DNA from: Procambarus clarkii
Taxonomy: Eukaryota > Arthropoda > Malacostraca > Decapoda > Cambaridae
Assembly (NCBI RefSeq): GCF_040958095.1
Contig: NC_091233.1
Location: forward strand, 21,831,297-21,895,296
Length of the DNA: 64,000 bases
Direction of reading: 5' to 3'
Position numbers and translations under genes: made by a program. How positions within the stretch are numbered: the stretch's first letter is position 1; each line of letters begins with the position of its first letter. The notes under the pieces are model-generated. The model was not told the DNA's origin. It did no database searches and saw only the letters and a program-made list of their open reading frames with translations. Shown here piece by piece: positions 11,201-25,121 of the stretch.

Positions 11201-14200
11201 AAATTCAAGAAAGGGGGACAGACATGAAACACTAAACTATAGACCAGTGTCATTAACATGCATTCCATGCAAGATTCTACAAAAAGTATTGTAGTACATT
11301 TGGGGAGTAAATTTTTATAAAAAGAGGTACTGTAATTACCTAAAAACTTAGATAATTACACATATACATTCCGTATATTACATTTTATATAAAAAGCATA
11401 AATCTTGTAATGTGTAGTGGTAACACACCCACTTTACACACTTTGAGGAAATCATCTCAAGATAACCTCAAGAAGATAACCTTATGAGTGATATAGGCTT
11501 GGGTTTGAGCCCTTGGCAGGTGGCATGATTGGGCACAAAATGTTACCTGAATTGACCCGAGGGCCACCAACTATCTAATGGAATATTTTTTTAATGATTT
11601 TTAATGTTTAAAACATTTGTAAAATTTTTTAGGAAATTTCCAAGAATATGAATTGATTTTCAGTATATATAGTTGTTGGTTCCAGGTTGTAAACCAAATC
11701 TGCAAGGCAAAAATAATTTGAAAATGAATCTCATTGTATTCTTTATTACAGGTGCGGAAATTAAGTAGTGTTTTGCAACAGCGAGAAGCACACCATCAAC
11801 ACGAACTTCGGAAAAAAGAGGTAGTTAACATTAAATCTCATTTACATGAGAGAGTGAATGGGCTGTAGAGAGCACAATGTGCTGACAATAATATAGAGAG
11901 ATACCGAGATAAAGGTTGGCTTTATTTGTCATTAAATTGTTGTCTCTGAGAGCTAGTGGTGAAAATAAAGGAAGGGGTTGAGTTCACTGCATTTTCACAT
12001 CACTAATATCACCCTACCATCACCTACCTTACCTCAACCTTCCTTCACCTCACTGACCGCAGCTTATCTTCACCTCAATGATCGGAACCCCACCATCATT
12101 TCCCTGACCTCAACCTATCACCACCTCGATGAATTGAACTCTCCTTCACCTACCTGACTTCATGCCATCTATGCTGTTCTGTATAGCATGCTATGATATA
12201 CTGTATGTACAACATGATATACTGTATTCTTTGCAGTATAGGATTCTATGATATAGTCTACAGTACTGTACGTGTATAGTGACAATTTGGAAATTCAGTA
12301 TAACATTGCAGTTTAAAAGGAAATTAGATTATTACAGTGTACGATTAATAAACAGATTGAGAATAACCGACTTCGTGAGCATCTTCACCGCTTGGTCTCT
12401 GGCAATCGCTTATCAGAATTGCGACATCCTGGTATGACTGTCTCTGGTACACTTGCACGACCCAACCGCTCAAGAGCTCAGTGGAAAACAGAAGCCTCAA
12501 ATGCTCGGTAAGGATGGATGGTGAAGTGTAATCAGATTCGAAATGCTTTGCGTGTGAAGTAGTTTTAAAACTTAAATCTGCAGCTGAATTTAACAAGAGT
12601 AAGGATAATTTTGCATTATAACTAGAGTTGGTTATTGCTTGCATGGTATATACATTACATTGTGTTTCTAATATATATAGATATATACATTTTAGCTACT
12701 GTACATTAACCTTCAAACACCACACTTTATTTTAATCTCCTATGTAGGTGTGCATAAAGAAAATTCTAACAAATTATTCTCCTTTATATACTGTAAAAAT
12801 TTATTTCTGATGTGGGATAATATAAAATAAAAAGATAAAATTATTTTAGTTTGGCTGTTGTGAGGTAAAGAAATATTGATGACATAATTTTCTGAAAATA
12901 TATTTTTCAATTATTTATAATAGATTTTATCACAAATATTTTCCTGGACCAGAAAAGTTCTTAAAATTTTGCATAGCATCAATGTTTTTGACATTCATTT
13001 GACTACAGGCATCATAATGTCTGTAGTCAAATGAATGTCAAACTACAGTCAAATTACAATGAGACATCACCATCCATTGTAGTCAAACTACAATGGATGG
13101 TGATGCACTTGACATGGTGCCAAATTTTGTTTAATAATGCCCAGGAAGGTAGCCGAGGTTTTCGTGATTTTTTTTCCCAGTATGGCAAACAATTACCAGA
13201 GGTCTCTTAGTGTAGAATGACAACCACATACTGTAGTTTATTGAAGAACTTTGACTAATAGGCACATTAAATCATTCACATTTATCATTCATCATTCACA
13301 GTAACAGGAATTGATAAAATTGATAGGGAAGATTTCCTGAGACCTGGAACTTTAAGAACAAGAGGTCATAGATATAAACTAGCTAAACACAGATGCCGAA
13401 GAAATGTAAGAAAATTCACTTTCGCAAACAGAGTGGTAGACGGTTGGAACCAGTTAGGTGAGAAGGTGGTGGAGGCCAAGACCGTCGGTAGTTTCAAAGC
13501 GTTATATGACAGAGTGTGCTGGGAAGACGGGACACCACGAGCGTAGCTCTCATCCTGTAACTACACTTAGGCAATTACACTTAGGTAATTACAAACAACA
13601 GGGAGCACTGTGGGGTCGATCTTTTGAAAACGACGGAGCAGTTTAAGGGTTAGGCGTGTATATTATTATTATTATTATGAAATGATGGCTTTTTAATTTT
13701 TTTCATTATTTGTCTTTATTAATTATAAATATAGATATCACAAATTGTCTATGGATATTACAAACAGATGTCACAAATTGTCTAGATATTATATACAGAT
13801 ATCACAAATTGTATGTGGATATTAAATACAGATACAGTATCATAAATTATCTGCAGATATTACATACAGATATTTCAAATTATCTGTGAATATTACATAC
13901 AGATATTCAGCCCATCCTTCTGTTTCGGTAGTACAGTACTGTTCTTATAGTGACGATGAAGACCATCATGCACATATTGACGTAAAAGGTAATTAGAAAA
14001 GTAGAAATTGGTACAATTGAATTTGGACAAACCGGAAAGGTTTTTGTATTGATGTTGCAAAGAAAACTTAACCAAACCTTTCTAGTCGTAATACACGCTA
14101 TCTGAGACCTAATATAGTACATACATGTGCTGTACTAGGCCTAGGAATATTTAAGTTTGGTTTTTAGCTATATGTTTTGGACTATAAAGTGAATAGTACT

Positions 14201-17200
14201 AAATTTTACTAACTGTCCATTACATCTATGAATGTGAGATGATCCATGTAGTTATAAAACGTACTATCTACACAAGATGATGGGTCGAGATATTATGAAT
14301 TATATGTAGATATTACATGCTGATATTTGTTTGACCAGACCACACACTAGAAGTTGAAGGGACGACGACGTTTCGGTCTGTCCTGGACCATTCTCAAGTC
14401 GAAAACTTCTAGTGTGTGGTCTAGTCAAACATACTTCAGCCACGTTATTGTGACTCATCGCCTGTACATGCTGATATCATAAATTATCTCTAGATATTAC
14501 TGTACTGTTCAAAAGTAACATGAATATTTTTGGATTTCTGAAACTAGACATGAAGAGGACTTACATCGTAGAGTTCTAACCCAGTATGAGGCTTGGGTTG
14601 GGCAGCTCAATGATGAAAATGTCCAACTAAAGTCCTGCCTCTCTACTCTTTCCACTCACATGTCAAAACTCGTTACAAAGTATGCAAAAGTAAGTATTCG
14701 AGGATCATTTGTTGGATAGTTACAAAATCCTTCACTACGTCCCTCAATTTCAGCTCCTATACCTGTCTTCGTATCTTTTCCATATGCTAGTCATACTGGC
14801 TTAGTGCTTTATCCTCAGAATTTTGTTTTCTTTTCTTTTCTAACTTAAAACAAAATCAAGTTTGAATTTTTTATTAAATGACGACTTATTCAGTAAAAAT
14901 TGCATGGTTTCTGTAAATTATATAAAAGTATTCAGACATATTACTCTGTAAACTTTAAACTCACCTGTGTGTATGACTAAAATCAAATTTTATCAATAAA
15001 TATTGAAATATACTTTATATATTCCAGATCAAATGGGTATTGAGTAAAGTATTTAGAAATACAGTTGATTGGAAGGATGTTTTTTGGGAAACTGAGAAGT
15101 GAAAGTTGTGAACAAATGACAAATTTGAAGTGGTGAACGAAAAAGTAGCAAACGCATAACAAAAAGTAGCAAACACATAACAAAAGAGTGGCAAATGCCC
15201 AACAGCAAAGTGTCAAAAGCGACATTATAGATCTATGTCATTGACAAGTGTAGTAGTCAAAATACTGGTAAAAATAACTAAAACCAAATGGGCAGCTAGA
15301 ACACTGAGAAAAATTATACTGTATAAGAAGACAGTATGCTTTTTGATGTACTCACCTAGTTGTACTTGCTGGGGATTGAGCTTTGGCTCTTTGGTCCAGC
15401 CTCTCAACTCTGTCAACTGCTATACAGATTCCTGAGCCTTGTTGGCTCTATCATATCTACATTTGAAACTGTGTATGGAGTCTGTCTCCACCACATCACT
15501 TTCAAATGCATTCTATTTGTTAACTTGTCTGACAGTAAAAAAGTTCAAATGTCTCTATGGGTCATTTGGGTACTCAATTTCCACCTGTGTCCCCCTAACT
15601 TATGTATGGCTATGTTTATGTAAGGGGGCCCCTGACAGCTGAGTGGACAGCGCTCGGGATTCGTAGGCCTAAGGTTCCGGGTTCGATCCCCGGTGGAGGC
15701 GGAAACAAGTGGGCATAGTTTCTTTCACCCCTGATGCCCTGTTACCTAGCAGTAAATAGGCACCTGGGAGTTAGACAGCTGCTACGAGCTGCTCCCTGGG
15801 GAATGTGTAACAAAAAGGAGGTCGGCCCGGTCCTTGACCGGGCCGGAATGCTAAGCCCCGAAATCATCTCAAGATAACCTAAAGAAGATGTTGGGCATCT
15901 GGCTCATGCTCTGCTGGAGCACTGGAAGAAGTTTTGCCTTTTTACCCATTTGGGTACGGGTTTTGGAGGGGACATATGTTTGCCCTGACCCATATTGGCT
16001 ACCCAGTGTACTCTGTATGGGGTGGAGGGCTGGTGTTTGCATCCCTGAGGGACTCCTGGGGCTCCCCAAACATTTGTATATCAATGTGTTTATTTGCCAC
16101 AAGACGGATATCTTTCTGCCGACAGACAACATTAATTTAACTCTAATGCCTTGCATTTTACTCTTCATGAAAATGCTGGGGCAGTTGTTGCAATGATGTT
16201 AGTACATGCAGACAGTGGTGAGGAAGGCTGGTTGTCGTTCTTGATAACCTTTTATTAATTTCTCATCTTTCATCCTTTTCTCATTAGTGCTTTCTCCATC
16301 CATTGCTGGTGGACATCTTCCGATGACCCCATGCAAGTGGGGTCATGGTCTGTCAGTGATTCAGAGTAAACACCATTACACTTTTTCAGAATGAAAACCA
16401 ATTATCTACCGATGGAGATATGAATTCCTCTATGACCTCATCAGTATTAAGTGCAGATAGTCTGGAGGATCCTGTATATAGGTTAGAGTTCCCGGCTTTC
16501 CGTGATCAAGTGCAAGTGATCTTTGATGTCCACATGAAGGCTCTTGTGCAGATATTTGAAGAGAAATGTAAGTTTTGATTAGTTTTGGGGACTCCTAAAT
16601 ATTACAACTTGAACAGAATGCTTTGCTAATTATCGTAGTATGCTATGGCATTTTGTTACTCCTGCTGGGAGGGCTTACTGTTATTGTCACCATCTCTCCC
16701 AACTTGCCCTCTCTCTCTCTCTCTCTGTCCTTCCCCTTTCCCCACCCCCCTCTACCTCCTCTCCCCCCTCTCTTCTTTTCACTTTTTCTCTTCCCCTCCT
16801 CCCTACCCCAGTTGGTAACTCATAAGAGTTAAGATGTGATAAGCCTACTGAAGTCTCAGTTAAGTATGTCGGATGAATGTTGAAGATTGTATAATCAAAT
16901 AGAAAGAATGTTAGCAGATTTACATTTAATTGGTGCTTTATGTAAAATAGCTAAATAAGTAATTATAAAACATCCAAGTTATGTCAACGATGAACTGAAT
17001 CTGAACTAATGATAAAATTATATGCAGTGGATTATCTTATTTCTTGGTGCCATGATACTACATAAGATTATTGTGTTAAAATAACTTTATCCCCCCTATC
17101 AGTTGAAACTGAGAAATGTTTATATGTAATCCTGTGCTAACTTATTTCTTAACAGGTAAAAAAGAGAGTGGGGAGGTTGAAAATCACCTGAAGAAAGAAA

Positions 17201-20200
17201 TAAGTCAATTGGAGAAGCAGCTGGCTATAACCAAAGATGAACTGACATCCACCCAGCTTATGCTCAACAAGGGTATAGTGTGATAAGTATTTTGTCTTTA
17301 CCCAAGTGTAGTTACAGCATGAGAACTATGCTCATGGTGTCCCCTCAACTCTACAATCTTTGTTATATGATGCTTTAAACTGCTGATGGTTTTGGTAATA
17401 GGGTCAAGCCTGGCCTTGGGCCGGGCTTGGGGAGTAGAAGACCTCTCGAACCCTCCATCTAGCAGGTATCCACCACCTTCTTCCTGTGCGTGTGTTGTGT
17501 ACGTGTGCTAAAATACTTAACAACAGGAGCAAATGCCACCACCACACTAACAACACAAACCATTTCCTTTGCTTTTAACATCTACATCAACCACCCTTAC
17601 AATTTTCCCTGCCATGCCATAGTCATTTATCCTTGCCCATTCCTTTATTCATTACCATAACATTACCCATTTCCCATCTTAATTACTGGGGGTGAGGAGG
17701 CATCAGATCAGAGAAAAAAGTGAATGTATCATACATGTATCATACAAGAAGGCTATAGATCCTAAAAGAAAAAAATCATATGTCCATTTGTTACATCATT
17801 CACCCTAAAAAACTTTATTGCTTCCATTCATCTGGGCTCTAGGAGATGTGAACCTCGTACCCACGTGTGTGAGGCTGAAGCTCACTTCGCTTTTAAAGTT
17901 ATTTCTGTTCCAAGTTTAATGTAAAAACTAGAGCATTAACTATAATGAATTACTATCTGTGAAATGTCTCAATAACTCCTCATAGTTTACATCACTGGTA
18001 TCACTTCCCCAATTATTCAGCTCCTGATAATTTCTTACCTAGATCTAGCACCAGAATCTGGGTCCCTCAAGAGTTGTGAGGGGGACCATGTGGGGATCAA
18101 AGATCAACCCACAACCACAGTGAACCCCTCAGAAAGGTAAAGGCCTCACAAAACAAATCACTGTTTTATGAGAAAAGAGTGAAATACTATTCTGTAGGAA
18201 AACAAGATGGCCAATAATTGGCAACAGGAAAATGACCCTTGCCCTAATTACCCTGGCTGCCACTTGGTTTTAGACTAGGTATCCCAGGATCCCAGCCATC
18301 CACCCTTCTCAGTGACACACTGGCATGGCTGTCCCCAATTCCATGGGCAATAAGGGGACAACAGGACAGGAAGGAGGAGCTACTACTTTGGCACACAAAA
18401 AGTGACATTTCATTATACTCAGTGCTGTATTTATGTTCTCACCCTCTTACTAGCTCCCAAGAGCATACTCATAACAGGACCTCGTAGGAGAACGATGTAT
18501 CGGGAATAAAGGACCACAGGACGAGAAGCAACATAAAAGCTGTGAAAGGGCTGACTAGTGAGGAAGAAATGCAGAAACCATGCTCCTGCACATGCACATG
18601 CATGAACAGCTATGGTGTGGGCCACAGAAGAGGCACAAGCATCCAACCCCACAGGGACATTGCCAGAAACAGTCTGGAGGAAAGTAGGTGACAAAATGGT
18701 GAAAAATTCTGCCTATGTGGCTAACCATTAGTGCAACAGAGAAGACATCTACACTGGCAAAATGGTTTACCACTTTCAAAATGGAAGGACCAGTCATGTT
18801 ACACAATCTCATAAATCGTTCCGGTTCGATCCCCGGTGGAGGTGGAAACAAATGGGCAGAGTTTCTTTCATCCTGATGCCTCTGTTTATCTAGCAGTAAA
18901 TACGTACCTGGGATTTATATAGTTGCTACAGGCTGCTTCATGGGGGTGTGTAACAAAAAATGGAGGCCTGGTTGAGGACCGGGCCGCAGGGACGCTAAGC
19001 CCTGAAATCACCTCAAGATAGCAGTAAATAGGTACATATCAAGGAGTTAACATTCCTGCACGGTGCATGGTGCCTTAAGGGGCTCGACTAGTGGTGCTCA
19101 TAGCACCTTAAGGCATTTTTAGGTATAAGGAATGATTTAAAACTCTCATGGGGTACATGAGGCTCACATCCTGTTCCTCGGGACTCCAGTAACCACACAC
19201 CATCTTGATGGAAAAATTGTGTGCATCCCTCCTGGTTGTGAGAGCCTCAGTACTGCCAGAGCAGCCAAGCCTGGCACATGCAGCTCCAGCTCACAGCACA
19301 ACTGCACAAGTAGGGGCCACACTACCACTTAATAATGATGAATAAAATAAGTCACTGCAATTATTTTGGGATGATAGTGTCACAGATGATCTTGACTGTA
19401 ATCAGAATTATGTACAAGGTTTAGATATGAACACAAGATATCTGCAAGTTATGATGTTCACAACAGGAGGCAGACATTCACAGCACACAGCTGAGGTTTG
19501 TGAATGGTCACATTGCACATCATGCAATGTGACCTCATGTTCCTTCTATGAGGAAAAAATTGTAGCAAATCATTGCTATGTAATCTGCTACAGTACTGCA
19601 AATGCAATAGCATATTATATGATGCAAAAAATCACTTTGCAAATTTTAAAATATCTTTTAACACCTCGGTTATATGCACTTGTAACGGTTCTATTGTTAC
19701 GTAAAGTATGGTGACAAATAAACACAGACACTTAGATACTATATATATATTTGGTCGAATATACAGAAGTACACAGGTGATACTTTGGTGTGAGTTGAGC
19801 GCACTGAGCGTCGGTACAGTATCTCGCAAGTGTCTGCTCTAGACCACACTTGAAAGTAGACTCTGGTTAGTGTTTGCTATTCTGCTGCTTATATGCTTGG
19901 GCAACGCCTCACCTCATTCATCTCCAAAGGTTGACAGGAATATTAACAATGGAGCGAGTATATTATTGGGATAATCTACTCGCTACAGAACTCCCCCTCC
20001 CAGGGGATGAAAGGAAAAATACTTGATCAAGGAACTTAGCTGGTCGGTGAATTGTACGCCCTGCTCGCGTTACATAACCATCAAAGTTAACTTCCTCCTC
20101 TTCGCTGATGTCATCTAATTGGGGTCGTAGGGTGGGAGGTCGCACAGGATCAGGTTGTGGTGCGGCTGGTAACTGGGTTTGTAGGGTGGGAGGTCGTACA

Positions 20201-23200
20201 GGATCGTCCGTTGTCGTAGGTGGCGGTGCTGCTGGTAACTGTGGTCGAAAAGTGAACTGCGTAGTCGGCGGATGTGTCTCTGGATTTAGCAGTGTCGCAG
20301 ACGTTGAGACGAAGCCTGGAGCAGAGCAGAGAGCTGAGTGAGGCCGGAGTCGTGGAGCTCTATGTGGGAGAGCGTGGCGGCTCGATTGAGAATTGTGAGT
20401 GTCTAAACTCGGGGAGCGAGAGCGTGGCGGCTCGATGCGGTCGTAGTCTGCTGTCTGCTCTGTGTCGAAGCTGTAGCGTCTTGGGTTGATTAGGACTGTA
20501 CATGCCGAGTACTACATTGTTGACTGTGGAAATTGTAGTCTGGTACCAAAAGATGTAGGCAGTGTGTGGACAAGCTCGGTGTAGCAGGAGAGAAGAATGT
20601 GCATAATTGTTGCGTCCTTGGGTCGCTGGTGGAGCATTTAGATCCGGGGCGGATGGGCTCGGGCACCAGGACATTAGGAGGTAATGTAGGCACGTAGTTA
20701 GGACAACGAGGTAATCACTGCTAGAGCTGAATTGTCCTGGAGGCGACGAAGAGTCGGAAACGCAAGCTGTAAGTCCTGTACTGCGCAAAGTGCTTGAGTC
20801 GGCAGAGTATCAGAATGCAGTGAACGTGTAGATGAATCTGACGAAAGAGCAGTTTTCGTGGGCGCCCCTGTAGAACAAGCAGTGCCCTGGTAGCGACGGA
20901 GAGTCGGCAGGACAGGCTGTAGATCACCCATTATGTAGTTACTGATGAAGCTGCCAGATGAGTGAGTAGTGATCGTGGAGCAGCAAGCCGTAGTAGATGA
21001 AAATGCAGAGATGATCGCGATGAAAATCATAGCTATGGCAAGGGTGTTGGCAACGTTCCATGACAGGTGGCTGCGGTCCACAGCAAGCAGCAGCAGTGGA
21101 GGTCCAGTGAGAGTCCATGTTGTAGTCCATCGTGGCTGGGTGTCGTCGAAACTCTCTGGGGTCACCAATGTAACGGTTCTATTGTTACGTAAAGTATGGT
21201 GACAAATAAACACAGACACTTAGATACTATATATATATAGTATAGTATAACACGGTGAGGTGTTGCCCAAGCATATAAGCAGCAGAATAGCAAACACTAA
21301 CCAGAGTCTACTTTCAAGTGTGGTCTAGAGCAGACACTTGCGAGATACTGTACCGACGCTCAGTGCGCTCAACTCACACCAAAGTATCACCTGTGTACTT
21401 CTGTATACTTCTATATAACAATGGAGCGAGTATATTATTGGGATAATCTACTCGCTACACACTCAATCTGTTTCAAATTCTGCCTTGCTGTATGTGCTAT
21501 TATAGCAACAAAGGATGCAATATATTATAATAAGGAAAGAAATGGTATAAGTGAATTCATATTTATTTTTTAGTTAACTCGTCAATGATTTTAACAGATG
21601 AGGGCACCAGAGACCAAGAAAAAGAGTTGTCGTTTCTAGCAGACAGCAGGTGCGTAGAAGAGAGAGCGACTCTGGAGAGGGCCAGGCAGGAGGTGGCAGC
21701 AGAGAGGAAATTGCTGCAACAGGAGCGACACTCCTTCACAGAAGCTACCATCAGACTCAACAGAGAAGTGAGTAGTAAATGATTGTAGCAGTAACTAACA
21801 AGGTGGTGGTATGTGGCAGATGTTTTACAATTTATTGTGGTCTGTGGCAGATGTTTTACAGTTTATTGTGTCTGTGGCAGATGTTTTAAAATTTGGTGTG
21901 GTCTGTGGCAGATGATTAACAATTTATTGTGGTCTGTGGCAGATGTTTTACAGTTTATTGTGGTCTGTGGCAGATGTTTTAAAATTTGGTGTGGTCTGTG
22001 GCAGATGATTAACAATTTATTGTGGTCTGTGGCAGATGTTTTACAGTTTATTGTGGTCTGTGGCAGATGTTTTAAAATTTGGTGTGGTCTGTGGCAGATG
22101 TTTTACAATTTATTGTGGTCTGTGGCAGATGTTTTAAAATTTGGTGTGGTCTGTGGCAGATGTTTTACAATTTGGTGTGGTCTGTGGCAGATGTTTTACA
22201 ATTTGTTGTGGTCTGTGGCATATGTTTTACAATTTGTTGTGGTCTGTGGCATATGTTTTACAATTTGGTGTGGTCTGTGGCATATGTTTTACAATTTGTT
22301 GTGGTCTGTGGCAGATGTTTTACAATTTGTTGTGGTCTGTGGCATATGTTTTACAATTTGTTGTGGTCTTGAGGTTATCTTGAGATGATTTTGGGGCTTT
22401 AGTGTCCCCGCGGCCCGGTCCTCGACCAGGCCTCCACCCCCAGGAAGCAGCCCGTGACAGCTGACTAACACCCAGGTACCTATTTTACTGCTAGGTAACA
22501 GGGGCATAGGGTGCAAGAAACTCTGCCCATTGTTTCTCGCCGGCGCCTGGGATCGAACCCAGGACCACAGGATCACAAGTCCAGTGTGCTGTCCGCTCGG
22601 CCGACCGGCTCCCGTCTGTGGCAGATGTTTTACAATTTCGTGTGGTCTGTGGCAGATGTTTTAAAACTGCCACAGACCACAGGAACATTGTAGGCATATT
22701 AGGTAGCATTTGTAACAAAAGATTTCACTTGAGCTGTGCAGATTTAGCTACACACTTGTTTATGCTATTACGGCAACACTATGCAAACAGATGAGAAATA
22801 TACTGGATATTTTACAATGACAGACCTATATGGGCAAATCTAACCAACGTGATAAGAGACATGTCTGAGGCAAATAGCCTATCTTGAGGTTATCTTGAGA
22901 GGATTATGGGGGCTTAGCGTCCCTGTGGCCCGGTCCTCGACCAGGCCTCCTTTTTGTTACACACCTCCCAGGAAGCAGCCCGTAGCAGCTGTCTAACTCC
23001 CAGGTACCTATTTACTGCTAGGTAACATGGGCATCAGGGTGAAAGAAACATTTTGCCCATTTGTCTCCGCCTCCACCGGGGATAGAACCCAGAACCTCAG
23101 GACTACGAATCTGAGGCGCTGTCCACCCAGCTGTCAGGCGCCTAGCATTCATAGATAAACTATCAGCCATATTTGCAGATTGTGGAAAAAAAACAAAACA

Positions 23201-25074
23201 CATTGGCCAATGAACTAAACTCAAGAAGAAGTACAGTAGTTTAGAGTCACAATAACAGTCACTGAATGCAGTGGCTCCCTAGCACCTTAATACTCCTGGG
23301 GAGAAACGTTTTTGTACTGTTCTCCGAGCCGGTGTAGTATGGTGGTCCTGCCTGACTACTGTACATGTTCCTGACCTGTACACAGGGGATCCCACCTTAG
23401 GGAATACCCAAATGAGATAGCTTAGAAACAGGCATTGAACTGCACAATAGGAGGGAAGTATCTCAATCCTTAATAAACATACAAATTTTTAAATTATTTA
23501 ATAAAACTGATGTTGGAAGGATTGAAGGCATTGATACAATCAATGGTACAGTATAATCAATTCTGGTACAGTATATACTGTAGTATGGATATGTATGAAA
23601 AATAATGTGAAAGTATTATGATTACAATTAGCACTTGATATAATATTTTGAGACATATTTGTTGTTCCATTGTTGTAAATTAAGAGAGTTTAATTCCTCC
23701 CAGAGGGCAGCATTTGAGGCTGAGAAGGTGGAACTGCTGAGAAGACAGTTTCTGCAGGAGTTGCCGTCAACACTGAACGACACGTGTGTTGATGCCACGG
23801 TAAGTGGCTATTTCAGTTCAACATAGGTATTACTGCACTCGTTCATCTTCATCAGAACTACAGGGGGTATAACTGCACTCATTCATCTTCATCAGAACTA
23901 CAGGGGGTATAACTGCACTCGTTCATCTTCATCAGAACTACAGGGGGTATAACTGCACTCATTCATCTTCATCAGAACTACAGGGGGTATAACTGCACTC
24001 ATTCATCTTCATCAGAACTACAGGGGGTATAACTGCACTCGTTCATCTTCATCAGAACTACAGGGGGTATAACTGCACTCGTTCATCTTCATCAGAACTA
24101 CAGGGGGGGTATAACTGCACTCATTCATCTTCATCAGAACTACAGGGGGTATAACTGCACTCGTTCATCTTCATCAGAACTACAGGGGGTATAACTGCAC
24201 TCATTCATCTTCATCAGAACTACAGGGGGTATAACTGCACTCATTCATCTTCATCAGAACTACAGGGGGGGTATAACTGCACTCATTCATCTTCATCAGA
24301 ACTACAGGGGGGGTATAACTGCACTCGTTCATCTTCATCAGAACTACAGGGGGTATAACTGCACTCGTTCATCTTCATCAGAACTACAGGGGGTATAACT
24401 GCACTCGTTCATCTTCATCAGAACTACAGGGGGTATAACTGCACTCGTTCATCTTCATCAGAACTACAGGGGGGGTATAACTGCACTCGTTCATCTTCAT
24501 CAGAACTACAAGGGGTATAACTGCACTCGTTCATCTTCATCAGAACTACAGGGGGGGTATAACTGCACTTCTTCAGTTATATATGATTTCGTGGCTTGGC
24601 GTCCCTGCGGCCTGGTCCTTGACCAGGCCTCCTTTTTGTCACACATCCCCAGGGAGCAACCCGTAGCAGCTGTCTAACTCCCAGGTATCTATTTACTGCT
24701 AGATGAATAGGGGCATCAAGGTGAAAGAAACTGCCCATTTGTTTTTACCTCGACCGAGAATCGAACCCAGTCCCTTCGATTGTGTGTGTGAGTGTGTGTG
24801 TGTCGGGAGTGGTGGGTAATTACCTAAGTGTAGTTACCGGATGAGCAGTACACTCATTCTGGTCTTCCCAGTACTGTCATATAATACTTTGAAACTACTA
24901 ACGGTTTTGGCCTCCACCATACCCTGAGGTTACCCCGAGATGTTTTCGGAGCTCAGCATCCTTGCGGCCCGGTCGACGACCGGACCGTGGGGACACCAAG
25001 CTCCGAAATTATCTCAAGGTAACCTCAAGGTATGTTGGAGGTATCCTCGGCCGAGAATCGAACACATGCCCTTC

Positions 25075-25121
<47 letters not shown>

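Larger units (their letters stand above)
19681..21459 (-). mobile_element. Non-autonomous LTR retrotransposon (gypsy-like)
   Basis: LTR-like ends at 19681-19987 and 21169-21459 both start TGTAACGGTTC and end CTCGCTACA (TG...CA), flanked by the 4-bp duplication CACT. On the minus strand a primer-site-like TTGGTGACCCCAGAGAG follows the right LTR, and a purine tract (gggagggggagttc) precedes the left LTR, so transcription is leftward. Between about 20145 and 19990 the minus strand encodes DISEEEEVNFDGYVTRAGRT / IHRPAKFL, typical of the C-terminus of a gypsy-type integrase. The rest of gag-pol is missing. The two LTRs carry a 154-bp core in opposite orientation. Confidence 0.85.

Noticed and set aside
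18431-18851. Cys-rich minus-strand frames (87 and 98 codons)
   Set aside because: They cover decayed repeat and a SINE head; no disulphide-pattern family or splice context could be supported.
20698-21219. 173-codon minus-strand frame in the LTR element
   Set aside because: It starts within the LTR and primer-site region, is rich in Ser/Thr/Leu and has no gag, protease or RT motif; treated as untranslated leader or decayed internal sequence.
21813-22388. 191-codon frame of VVCGRCF-type repeats
   Set aside because: Translation of the 31-bp minisatellite; the period cycles through frames and the frame ends in a SINE.
23829-24572. Regular 40-bp repeats resembling a CRISPR array
   Set aside because: Units are contiguous without unique spacers, in a eukaryotic intron; it is a minisatellite.
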